From contig CANTFL010000226.1 of the NCBI GenBank assembly GCA_947650285.1, positions 310,001 to 374,000 on the forward strand: 64,000 nt of DNA. The letters are read 5' to 3'. The DNA is from Hyaloperonospora brassicae. Its lineage: Eukaryota > Oomycota > Peronosporomycetes > Peronosporales > Peronosporaceae. Shown piece after piece: positions 1 to 9,142 of the stretch; within the stretch, counting starts at the first letter, position 1, and each line of letters opens with the position of its first letter. Made by a program: the position numbers and the translations under genes. The notes beneath the pieces are model-generated. The model made no database searches, was not told the DNA's origin, and worked only from the letters and a program-made list of their open reading frames with translations.

Positions 1-1969
1 GTCGTCGTACCCGCTCATCATGATTTGCGATTGCGCATCATGTATGAGTGTCACGATGCCCCAACAAGCGGCCATCGTGGTAGAGAAAAGACTTACCTCA
101 CGGTAAGTCGCGACTTTTACTGGCCACGCCAGTATCAGTTTGTTCGCAAGTACATCCGTGCTTGCGAAGTATGTCAACGGGTGAAGCCTAGTCCTTCATC
201 CCGTGCGCCATTGCAGCCTCTGCCTGTTCCGACAGAGTGCTGGCAGTCCGTTTCAATGTACTTCGTCTTCGGGTTTCCCGAAGACGCTCACAAGAATAAT
301 GGTATTCTTGTGTTTGTGGACCGATTCAGCAAGATGGTCCATCTTGCTGCTGTCCCTGAGTCAATCAAGGCTCAAGGTTGTGCTCGTGTCTTTATCGACA
401 CGGTCTTTAGACTCCACGGGTTACCCCGTGAACTCGTATGCGACCGTGACCCTCGGTTCACGGCGGAATTTTGGCAAACCGTGTTCCGTACTCTCGGAAC
501 ACGATTGAAGATGTCCACTTCTGACCATCCAGAAACAGATGGTCAGACGGAACGTGCGAACCGTGTCCTCGAAGAGATTCTTCGCGGATATGTCCACTCG
601 TTTCCGAGTTGGAGCGAATTCCTACCCATGGTGGAATTCGCCATCAATAATTCGGTGCATGCTTCAACACAGCACACACCGTTTTACGTGAATGGCCTAC
701 GCCATCCACGTGTGCCCACCCTTCTAGAGTGTGACTCTTGGATAAGGGGGAGGGACTCGCTCGAGCAAAAACCGTTTTGGCTCTTGCTCATCACGTGTCG
801 ACGCAAACGTCGTCACGTATGATGCCGATGTCGATCAAGTCGACATCGATGAAGAAGATCATCTCAATAATAGCGAAGACGCTATTATTGATTCGGATGA
901 TGATGACGATGCTGGTATATTCAGCATCGCCAACGATTATGCCAGCGAGGAAGAAGACAACCTCGCTGAAGAAGAGAGCAATCTCTTAGCAGTGCGCACG
1001 AAGCGCACTGACAGACAAAACAAAGAGTCAGCAGAGAACATCCTGCTGACTCGAGAGGCGGTAGTCTGTTTCGGTCAGGACTCCATCGCAGATGCGGTGG
1101 ACCGCCAGAAATGGAACGCAGACAAGAATGGAAGAGCAAATGTTCTTTCATTTGAAGTTAATGACCTAGTACTACTGTCAACGGTAAACTTACCTGGACA
1201 TGCAGTCACTAGTGTCGGCAGTAGTAAACTACTGCCGAAGTACATGAGGCCATTTCGAGTGTTGCATCGCAAGGGCAATGCATACACACTCGAATTGCCA
1301 CGTAGGATGCGCACGCATCCTACGTTTTACGTGGGGAGGCTCAGGCCGTACTGTCAGTACGAGCCTTCTTCTTCCGATGAAGATAGCCCCCACGTTCAAG
1401 AACATCCATCAAGTTCTTGCGTTCGCACTCCAGACGATCCGTCTGGTCGCGCAGATATGATACCTCGGTATTCAACCGAGTTATCTCTCCGCGAGCTGTC
1501 GCCAGCTCGCCGAAAAGGGAGCGGACATCCCGCTCGACCTGAAGCTGCGCCGTGGCATAATCGGCGCGATCCCTCGCCCGATCAGCCTCGTGACCCTTGC
1601 GGTTCTTCCGCACGGTGTCGGTCAAAGCGTAGCGCCGGTCGCGCTCGTGCTTCAAGTCATCGCGCAATTCATCGATTGCGCGATCCATCTCGTAAGGGTC
1701 GAGATGGTGGGCCTGGGGTTCTGGAGGAGGTCTTTCCTCCTCCACCACATCCTTTGGTGGATGCTCACGGTGATCAACGCTTTCTAGTGGAGCGTATCTT
1801 GAATCACCGTGACGATTCAGGATCAAGGACGAGCTACCTCGTCCAGTGGAGGGGGTATCCACCCTCTTGGAACAGCTGGGAGCCCCGCTCTCAGCTGTTG
1901 ATGGATGTTGAAGGTCTCGTCCGCCAGTATGACGAGACCCATCCGATGAGTCCTGTGGCCCATCGGTAA
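1..1969 (+). pseudogene. gypsy pol 3' part: integrase plus chromodomain, frameshifted
   Basis: Reading frame 1 is open from the first base and encodes the HHCC zinc-binding region (ending CEVCQRVK near codon 60) and the integrase core. The first catalytic aspartate of the DDE triad, seen as SMDFLFG in the second element of this window, is tyrosine here (SMYFVFG, near 256-276). The second Asp (VCDRDPRF) and the Glu (DGQTERAN) remain. Near 735-745 the frame is lost; the continuation is in frame 2 and starts just after a TAA at 743-745. It runs through an Asp/Glu-rich linker, the GPY/F-like region (PKYMRPFRVLHRKGNAYTLE) and a C-terminal chromodomain ([29 protein letters not shown]) to the stop at 1967-1969. 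Chromodomains of this class are thought to steer integration to particular chromatin. Confidence 0.9.
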
Positions 1970-2945
1970 ACACGCGCCCTAGGCGCTTGTAGACGGATTG
2001 CAAGTTTGCAATCGCGTCACGCATCTCAGCCGAGATGTGTGCCCTTCCCCAGGGCGAATTTAGGGAGTACACATCCCTATGTGCACGCTGCGAGTTGTCA
2101 ACACAACTCGCACAAGGGTCTCCCCATGTGAGGCAAGGAATGCCTGCCTCACTAGATAAACAATGCAACCGGTACCTAGCACCGGTTGGCGTTCGGCTTT
2201 CGAACCTGAGGCGTGTTGCCTCAAGTTTCTTGAGCCACCCCTCTCGTCCAAAATTCTTGACGTTTTGGACGAACGCGTTCCACGCAGCCAAAAGCGATGT
2301 TTTGTCACGCTTTTGGTTGCTATTGTACCATCGATGTCTAAGGAAGACATCGAGATAAAAGTCTTCTTCAGCGCGAAAGTTCTTCGCGCTGGAACTCAAG
2401 CCGTGAAGCTCGGTTGCATCGAATAAGGGTATTCGATGGTGTTGGCCTGTCTCGTGAGACAGGCTATTGATGAGTTGTTCGGGCAAACGCCACGGCTTTA
2501 ACTCATCACGCTTCACAGTGGTACCCTTGTCGGTACCACGGCTCCCAGATTGACGACGGCTTGCGCCATCGTCATCACGCTCGTGCGAAGACGCACGAGC
2601 CGGCGGTGGTGAAGAATAGAACTCACCACCCTGATCATCGTCATCACTGCCGAACAGACTGTGATGCGAATCACGAGTCCGTTCGTTCGGCAGTGGCCTT
2701 GGCGAATACTGAGGCGTCGCCGGTGAGCGAGACGCCTCTGGAGCATTGCCCGAGTCAGACACGTCTGACTCGCCAGAGTAGATGACCTCCACATCGGGGT
2801 CATCGTGCGCACGCGGCGTGATACCGCGTGCACCTGCAGCACCTGTTGCTGCAGGCGAAGAAGGGGCGGCAGACGACGAAGCGTCTGCCGCAGAGGCTTG
2901 CACAGCACCAGGCTGTGTGGGTCTTGAGTCACCTCGCATAGACAT
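1341..2945 (-). CDS. Long antisense ORF of the first gypsy element (534 aa), function unknown
   Basis: An uninterrupted ORF on the strand opposite pol. It starts 129 bp inside the 3' LTR and overlaps the last ~630 bp of pol, including the chromodomain. The predicted protein has a Ser/Ala/Pro-rich N-terminus, acidic stretches ([25 protein letters not shown]), a central region rich in Trp, Arg and Cys ([25 protein letters not shown]) and a strongly charged C-terminal stretch likely to be coiled coil (about residues 400-515). I recognise no domain. Antisense ORFs between pol and the 3' LTR are known from some plant Ty3/gypsy lineages; whether this one is related is unknown. Its length without stops, and a similar ORF at the same place in the second element, argue for a real gene. 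Biased composition or constraint from pol could also keep a frame open. Confidence 0.55.
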   Translation of the reverse strand: MSMRGDSRPTQPGAVQASAADASSSAAPSSPAATGAAGARGITPRAHDDPDVEVIYSGESDVSDSGNAPEASRSPATPQYSPRPLPNERTRDSHHSLFGSDDDDQGGEFYSSPPPARASSHERDDDGASRRQSGSRGTDKGTTVKRDELKPWRLPEQLINSLSHETGQHHRIPLFDATELHGLSSSAKNFRAEEDFYLDVFLRHRWYNSNQKRDKTSLLAAWNAFVQNVKNFGREGWLKKLEATRLRFESRTPTGARYRLHCLSSEAGIPCLTWGDPCASCVDNSQRAHRDVYSLNSPWGRAHISAEMRDAIANLQSVYKRLGRVFTDGPQDSSDGSRHTGGRDLQHPSTAESGAPSCSKRVDTPSTGRGSSSLILNRHGDSRYAPLESVDHREHPPKDVVEEERPPPEPQAHHLDPYEMDRAIDELRDDLKHERDRRYALTDTVRKNRKGHEADRARDRADYATAQLQVERDVRSLFGELATARGEITRLNTEVSYLRDQTDRLECERKNLMDVLERGGYLHRKKKARTDSTA

Positions 2946-3063
2946 GTTAACTATGCGAGGTCAAGCGGAAAGTGAGTGGAACGGACCAAACAAGTGCTCC
3001 CTGTCCCAATGGTGGCCAACGGGTGGCCTCCATATTTCGATAGTCACACGGTGACTATCAGTT

Positions 3064-3074
3064 AAGGGGGGTGA
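3064..3074 (+). other. Polypurine tract of the first gypsy element
   Basis: A purine run (AAGGGGGG followed by TGA) sits directly against the first base of the LTR, the expected place for the plus-strand primer of reverse transcription. Confidence 0.75.
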
Positions 3075-3462
3075 TGTAACGGGGCAGCCCGTTACATGAT
3101 ATTGTCACTTAAGGAAAGTGACAATAAAGAATATAAGATGGATATTCTTTAAACAATATCACCAAAGTGGTGATATTGAAGGGTCGACCAAAGGGTCTGT
3201 TCATTGGTTGATATCGTGATGATATCAACCCACCAATCGCCGCAAGACGCGCGCAATGAGTGGTGACGAGACGTCACCATACATGCAGTTATATTAGTAT
3301 AATTGAATTAAGTCAAACGAAGAGACAGTAGTTTAAAGACTTAATTTATTAATATAACAGTTCTACTTTTACCCTACCTACGCTTCCTCGCTCGCCACGT
3401 GTACGTCCGTCGGGGCACCCAAATCCCTTGCGTTAAGTTACGCAAGGGTGTGCCCCGTTACA
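3075..3462 (+). repeat. 3' LTR of the first gypsy element (388 bp)
   Basis: Begins TGTAACGGGG and ends CCCCGTTACA, so its terminal 10 bp are perfect inverted repeats with the usual TG...CA ends. It follows a polypurine tract. The LTR is made largely of short hairpins, for example 3154-3178 (11-bp stem, 3-nt loop) and 3206-3230 (10-bp stem, 5-nt loop). A related solo LTR occurs in each arm of the palindrome further along. The 5' LTR is outside the window, so the target duplication cannot be checked. Confidence 0.88.
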
Positions 3463-5078
3463 GAAACGCTTTGTTCATATACCAGACAAATCGTCTTACC
3501 CTCTTTTCTGCTCACAATACGCGTCAAACTTTACTTCGTAATGGAAGGTGGAAGCTTACCCTGTGAAACCGAGAGGTTGAAATGGAAATGAAATCTAACA
3601 TGATTTCGATATAGCATAATCGTTCATTGCTGGTTGACTCTAAGCTCATTGGCAAGTCTATAGAATGGGAACTTACGTGCGACTAGTCAGCTGACGCTAC
3701 GTATCTCACATGAATATTGCTGTGATTACAGCTTTTGCGTGTATTTGCGCCGCCTCATAAGACACTATCGAGTACGTTCACGTTTCTTATCTACCCACTA
3801 GGGCTAAAACGAGCTATCGGCTTATTTCCCTGAGTTGAGAATAGTCATGGCTGTGATGCATATTGATCATCTTTATGGCAAAGTGATTGATCGCAAATAA
3901 CTTTGGCAGTCGGGTACGACGTTGGAACGCGTGGGTCGTGTTTTCCAATAAAGTACGAAAGGTTAACGTGGCACTGGTGACTACGTACTGGTGACAATAC
4001 GGGCTGATCCCACTGACAACGGTGTGAGCTAGCGCCTTGCTACTCCACGTACACGTACGCAGAGGAAGGCAAAACTACCAAACGACATTGCTTAGTAGTA
4101 GGAAATGGAATGCTGTCATCAACATACAATTAATCCTAACTCTTGTCTTATCAACTAGTCCAAAGAACTTATCGTATTAGTATACAATCGAGCAAGGCGA
4201 CGTCTGCTCACCACCCACTGCGCGCGTCAAGCAGTCACAATTATGGAACGGGCTCACCCCGTTACATACATGACTTGACGACCTACATTGACGAGGCACT
4301 GGGTGGGTGTGCCATTCAGTACACCCGGATGCCCGTAGAACGAAGCCGTCTAAGAGGCGCCCTTCAAGCAAATCAGTCGTTTGAGCGGCCAGAATAGAGC
4401 GCACGTGTCGAGTGGCAAGCTCTTACTTAAACTGTGGTGGAGCATGGCGCAACTTCAACACAGACACATTGCACCTAGAATACAGACGTATTGACATCTT
4501 TTTTTTCGTGGTCGTAAAAAGGATGCGCATTAGTTTTTTGGCGGATGAAGGGGAGAGCAGCACGCGCACTATTTACCACTTGGCACTGACGCGAGTATTT
4601 TTGCGTATTACTACTACTTCACGCTGCAGCTCTTGTTTGAATGATATCGCTTCAGCGACGTCATACTGCGAAACTTCACACTGTGTTCTCAGCAAATGGC
4701 AAGAGCGTTGGCTTTGTCACGCACAACTGTCAATGCGCTTATGTGGCTCGCGTCGTTAATGTACGCGGATGCGCATCGTAGCTTGCAATTGTACTTGTAA
4801 CCCTTAAGTTCGTAGGCAGTCGTACCACGTGAGCCACATGTGTCGCCAAGAGTACCAGCGCGATAAAAAGGGGGTCGTATGTCTGTCTGTGTGTATATAT
4901 TTATGTACGTACGTACGTATGTGATGAGGAGAGGGGGTGGATGGATGGATGGATGGATGTAATTATGTATGAACAGGAGTAGGAAGCCGAGTCCTCTGCA
5001 TGCGGCAAAAGTGCCACAGCTGACAGCTGCCATTCCAATGTCCCCGACATTGGTGCGTGTCCAGCCCCTCCGCTTCTT
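3463..5078. other. Intergenic interval with LTR debris and simple repeats
   Basis: No convincing gene; open frames are short and overlap in several frames. At 4195-4267 there is a worn LTR end (a CACCACCCACTGCGCGCGTC-like stretch followed by CACCCCGTTACA) matching the gypsy LTR family of this window. At about 4886-4960 there are simple repeats: TATA/GTAC steps followed by a GGAT tetranucleotide run. The interval separates the retroelement from the host gene block and contains the 3' side of the phosphatidylinositol transfer protein gene. Confidence 0.6.
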
Positions 5079-6272
5079 CTAATGGCTCGTCGAGTTTGTC
5101 AAGCGCTTGGCCTCGAGCTTCGCCACCACCTCAATCTCTAGACGTCGAATGTCCTCCATCGAGAGACCGTACCACTCATCCGTCAGGCACTGCGCCTGAC
5201 GCAATGTGCTGTGAAATAGCTGCCGCTGCTGGTCGCGAATGGTTTTCTCCGCCTATAAATGACATGGGCACCGAAAACATGTCAACAACAACAACCAGCA
5301 GCAACAGCTTGGCCAGTCGCTGTCGCAGTGTCCCATCGTCGTACCTTGCCTTGCACGCCCCAGTAGTCAAAATTGATGCGCACTACTTTATAGCAGGTCA
5401 TAACGGGATCAACCGTCTTCATCCATCCCCGTCCGAGCGGTCCACGCGAAGTCTTGATGGACTTGTACTGCACAACCAAGCCACAAGACAAATGACGCGT
5501 TACCATCGTCTCCTGTCCTGCTCGCCACCCCTCACTCGAGCCACCAACCGTGGCCGGGTCGCCTTCATCCTTCAGCGTCTGCTTCGCCATCTTCTCGGCA
5601 ATGTCCAGCCTTTATCACCCACCATCGCACACACGTTAGCAGTCAAATGAACTTCCAACGACGTACGACTGTCCCCCGCTCCGCGACGTACACTTCGACC
5701 TTCCGGTGACTGAGCTCGGCTTTGGTCAAGCCCAGCGCGTTCTCCGAGTCCCCGCGGTCGGCCTTGTGCGCGGACTCGATCGAGATGTAAAACTTGTGCT
5801 TGGCCAAGTACCCGTTGACAATGACAGTCACACAGTGCGGGTACGCGTTCCACGCTTCTTCAATGAGCACCATCGAGTCGTCCGGACAGCTACCATGTGG
5901 TCCAGTGCGAGTCCACGCCCCCACATGCCACGTACCGTACAACACAAGAGACAGTCAACACCATTGTTTTCGCACGCAAATGACCGTCCGCACGGCCGCT
6001 TACAGGGCCGACACAAAGCCAGGGATCTTGGACTGGCAGTAGTAGTGCTTGCGCGTGTACTGGCCCTTGTTCCGCGGCACGGTCCAGCCCGAGAGGCTCG
6101 AGACGCCCATGTGGCCGTCCGTGTTGTCGTAGGCTTCGTTCACGAGGATCTCCACGCCCTCTCCGTCCCCCGTGAGCTTCTCGCTCGCGGTCACGACCAT
6201 GTACAGCTGCGCGACTTGGAAGTCGCTCACCGACATGTGCAGCGGCACGCGGAACTCGTGGATCAAGACCAT
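5079..6272 (-). CDS. Phosphatidylinositol transfer protein (class I PITP), five exons
   Basis: Predicted to move phosphatidylinositol and phosphatidylcholine between membranes and so feed phosphoinositide synthesis. Splicing the minus strand as 6272..6004, 5889..5692, 5609..5549, 5467..5345 and 5252..5079 gives 274 residues, the usual family length. All four introns (114, 82, 81 and 92 bp) have GT...AG ends, and a branch-like GCTAACG is visible in the second. Family hallmarks in order: start [54 protein letters not shown] (the lipid-binding loop), [17 protein letters not shown] and the C-terminal helix MEDIRRLE. The start at 6272 is chosen because it gives the canonical N-terminus; upstream codons in frame do not resemble the family. 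The gene is divergent from HID1, 378 bp away. It is most intron-rich of the block. Confidence is high for the family and good for the splice sites. Confidence 0.93.
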
Positions 6273-6605
6273 GACGAGCACAACACGCAGACGACAGGGG
6301 CGACGACGATCGACGGACGCGCAGGGGGGCGCGCGCTGGCACGACAGAGGAGGGAAAGCCGTCGACTGGCTGACTCGTTCGTCCCGCAGCTGAATAAACC
6401 CCAAAAGATCACGTCAGAAGCGCCCGTTGCGGTCGGCACCACTAGCACCAGCAGCTCCGTGCCACAAATAACGCGCCCCCTTTTCAACCCGTACCCCCTC
6501 GTATACCCCCCCCCTCCTCCTCATTTCTAACCACAGGACCAGCACATAGAAACGCGTACCCACCCACGTCCCCACCCACGTCCTCTCTTCCTCTCTTCCT
6601 CTTCT

Positions 6606-6637
<32 letters not shown>

Positions 6638-6650
6638 TCTATCTCTTGAT
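6273..6650. promoter_or_regulatory. Shared upstream region between the divergent PITP and HID1 genes
   Basis: 378 bp between two start codons pointing apart, so both promoters probably lie here. A CTCATTTCTAA stretch near 6517-6527 resembles the core of the oomycete initiator. A long CT-rich tract (about 6590-6645, mostly TC repeats) comes immediately before the HID1 ATG. Promoter function is inferred. Confidence 0.45.
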
Positions 6651-8933
6651 ATGGGCAACAGCGACAGCAAGAGCAAGTTCCGCGAGAGCGTCTACAAGCT
6701 CAACAACGAGGTCATCAGCGCCAAGAGCCTCGAGTTCTGGGACAAGCTCTGGCGCATCCCCACGGTCGCCGAAGAGATCTTTACGCTCATTCAGCCCGAC
6801 GACGTGCGCATGCTGCGGCACCAGCAGCCCGCGAACTTGGCCACAATGCTGCGCCAGGCGGTCTCGCAGCTCGTGCAGATCGTCGAGACGCCCGTGCCCA
6901 AGTACTACCAACAGGCGCTCAACTGCGTGCGCGTCTTGACGCGTCTCGTGCCGTTTATTCTCGAAGAGGGCGGCGACGACTTTGTCGAAGAGCTCTTTTG
7001 GCGCGGACGGAGCAGCGACAGTGCGTTGCAAGCGGACAAAGTGGAAGAAGAAGAAGGAGAAGAGGCTGACGATGAAGGAGACGATGGAGCGCCCCGTGCG
7101 GCGGGAGCGGGCGAGCCGCTGGCCACGCAGATGATCCACGCGATCATGGGGTTACTCTTCTTGCCCGAGTTCACCGTGTCGATCCACGCGTACAAGGGCT
7201 ACGGCGAAGAGCGACGGAGCGCCACGCGCAGTGGACAGAGCACGACCAGTGGGGGGCTCGTGTTTCCCTCGCTGCTGTGGCACTCGGGCGTGGGGTACCC
7301 TGACGCCAGTGTCGTGCACGCGTCGACGTACGACAAGAACCGGAAAGAAGTGCTCGCGCTGCTCTTGACGTGCTTCTCGAGCATTTTGTACCACAAAGCC
7401 GAGACGTGCAGTCAGTGGAAAGATCCGTTCCTGGAAGTCGCCACGGCCCCGGCGTGTCCGTTTGCACCGACGCTGTTCTACTCGCTGCTGAACATTGTCG
7501 TGTCGTACGATCCAGTGGGGTGGGGCGTGCCGTACGCAGGCTCGATCGTGTCGGACGACCGGGAGATACTCGTGGACCTGTCGCTGCAAGTGCTGCTAGT
7601 GCTGCTGGATTTCGGGCAAACGTCAGAGGCCAATGTCACGACGTCGTTGAAGCCGCAGCTGGGGAGCTCGACACCGATTGTCGACCGTCGCATGTCGGCT
7701 GTAGCGCCGAGACCGTCGAATCCGTTGTTTGATGGCGTGCCGAACACTTATCGTGCCTTGCTGTCGTCACTCCAGCGACCCGAAGACTTTAAGCTCATTT
7801 TCTCGGGACTTTCGCGGCTGCTGAACAACTACCATCAGTCCATGAGCACGTTACTGCCAAACTCGATCAAGCAGATTAAATGCCACCAGGAGCTGCTTGT
7901 TTTGTTGTGGAAGATGCTGGACGAGAATACAGAATTCTTGCAATATGCACTGAAACAAGCGGACGCCAACCAGCTCGTGGTACCGCTGCTGTTCTTGATG
8001 TACGAAGGCAGACAAGAACCGGCCAAGGTAGGCATGATCCACATTTGCACGTTTATTTTATTGTTGTTGAGCGGTGAACGGGATTTTGGCGTAAACCTGA
8101 ACAAGCCGTTCAACAACCACCTGCCGCTGGATCTACCGCCGTTTTCCGGGAACCACGCCGATCTCCTGATTGTATGCTTGCACAAGATTATCGTGAGCGG
8201 CTACGAGAAGCTCAACTCGGTGTACAACTGCTTCCTCACCATCATTTGCAACATCTCACCGTACTGCAAGAAGCTCAACATGGTGTCAGCTGTGCGCCTG
8301 ATGCGTCTGTTCAAGCTCTTCGCACAGCCGCGATACCTATTTGACAACGAGGCCAATCATCACTTGGTTTTCTTCCTGCTCGAGACCTTTGACAACATCA
8401 TTCAGTATCAGTACGAGGGCAACCAGCAAGTGGTGTATGCAATGATCCAAGCCAAGAATGTTTTCTACCAGCTCAATGATTTGCAGCTTCCGCCCATTCG
8501 GGCGGCTTCGTCGGAATCAAAGAGCATGACCAAGAAAGAAGGCGACGGTACCGAAGAAGGAAAAGAAGAAGAGAAAAGTTGTTCCGATGGCGAGTTCGTT
8601 CCTACAGTCGAGTGGCTGGCTGCCTGGAAGAAGAAGCTGCCTTTGACGACGAGCCTCCGACTGCTTCAGCACCTCATTCCGCAGCTGGAAAGCGCTTGCC
8701 AGAAGGCCGGTGGCAGTCTGGACGAAGATGCGATGCTGTATTTCTTGCGTACTACTACGATGGTGGGCCTTTTGCCTGTGCCGCACCCAATCGTGATCCG
8801 AAAATACCAGATCAACCAGTTCACGCACCTGTGGTTTACCACGTTCACCTGGGGCGTGATTTTCCTCCGCAACCAGATGCTTCCCCTCTTCGACGGCGGT
8901 GCCATCACTTTATTCACCATCAGCGTTCTATGA
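6651..8933 (+). CDS. HID1: HID1-family protein (dauer formation / dense-core vesicle factor homolog)
   Basis: A single-exon gene of 760 residues, close to the size of animal HID1. The N-terminus MGNSDSKSKFRESVYKL fits the conserved HID1 start, including Gly2 in an N-myristoylation context, which suggests membrane attachment. Other family blocks are FWDKLWRIP, NLATMLRQAVSQLVQ, LNCVRVLTRLVPFILEE, the central LLLLSGERDFGVNLN region and the C-terminal PHPIVIRKYQINQFTHLWF...WGVIFLRN. In animals HID1 acts at the Golgi/trans-Golgi network in vesicle formation; the oomycete role is inferred by homology. An acidic low-complexity insert lies near residues 125-150 (EEEEGEEADDEGDDG), with another Glu/Lys-rich insert near 623-645. 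It lies between PITP and the OCRL-like gene, with which it converges. Confidence 0.93.
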   Translation: MGNSDSKSKFRESVYKLNNEVISAKSLEFWDKLWRIPTVAEEIFTLIQPDDVRMLRHQQPANLATMLRQAVSQLVQIVETPVPKYYQQALNCVRVLTRLVPFILEEGGDDFVEELFWRGRSSDSALQADKVEEEEGEEADDEGDDGAPRAAGAGEPLATQMIHAIMGLLFLPEFTVSIHAYKGYGEERRSATRSGQSTTSGGLVFPSLLWHSGVGYPDASVVHASTYDKNRKEVLALLLTCFSSILYHKAETCSQWKDPFLEVATAPACPFAPTLFYSLLNIVVSYDPVGWGVPYAGSIVSDDREILVDLSLQVLLVLLDFGQTSEANVTTSLKPQLGSSTPIVDRRMSAVAPRPSNPLFDGVPNTYRALLSSLQRPEDFKLIFSGLSRLLNNYHQSMSTLLPNSIKQIKCHQELLVLLWKMLDENTEFLQYALKQADANQLVVPLLFLMYEGRQEPAKVGMIHICTFILLLLSGERDFGVNLNKPFNNHLPLDLPPFSGNHADLLIVCLHKIIVSGYEKLNSVYNCFLTIICNISPYCKKLNMVSAVRLMRLFKLFAQPRYLFDNEANHHLVFFLLETFDNIIQYQYEGNQQVVYAMIQAKNVFYQLNDLQLPPIRAASSESKSMTKKEGDGTEEGKEEEKSCSDGEFVPTVEWLAAWKKKLPLTTSLRLLQHLIPQLESACQKAGGSLDEDAMLYFLRTTTMVGLLPVPHPIVIRKYQINQFTHLWFTTFTWGVIFLRNQMLPLFDGGAITLFTISVL

Positions 8934-9142
8934 GAAACAAGATGCACGAGAATGACCGAGATGCACGACGCAAGTGGACAAGTGTCGTAGTAAGACAGCG
9001 GGTTTATTTTTTCAATCTTTGCACATGCGTTGCGTCCGTCAAAGTGATACACCTTGAGCTTGATTCGAGCAGCTTTGACCGCAGAACCTATCGCGCTTGT
9101 GACGTGAAACAGTGCTGCCACTCGCGCACGTCTATCTCTCCG

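Larger units (their letters stand above)
1..3462 (+). mobile_element. Ty3/gypsy chromodomain retrotransposon, 5' part outside the window
   Basis: The 3' portion of an LTR retrotransposon. In order it has the zinc-binding and catalytic parts of integrase, an acidic linker, a chromodomain, a polypurine tract (3064-3074) and a 3' LTR (3075-3462). gag, protease, reverse transcriptase and the 5' LTR lie before base 1. A 534-codon ORF on the opposite strand fills the gap between pol and the LTR. Pol is broken by a frameshift and has a substituted catalytic residue, so this copy should not be able to integrate by itself. An unusual series of short perfect hairpins runs through the whole element. Confidence 0.93.

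Noticed and set aside
4412..4759. A 115-codon plus-strand ORF as a gene
   Set aside because: Low-complexity and without family motifs, in an interval full of repeat remnants.
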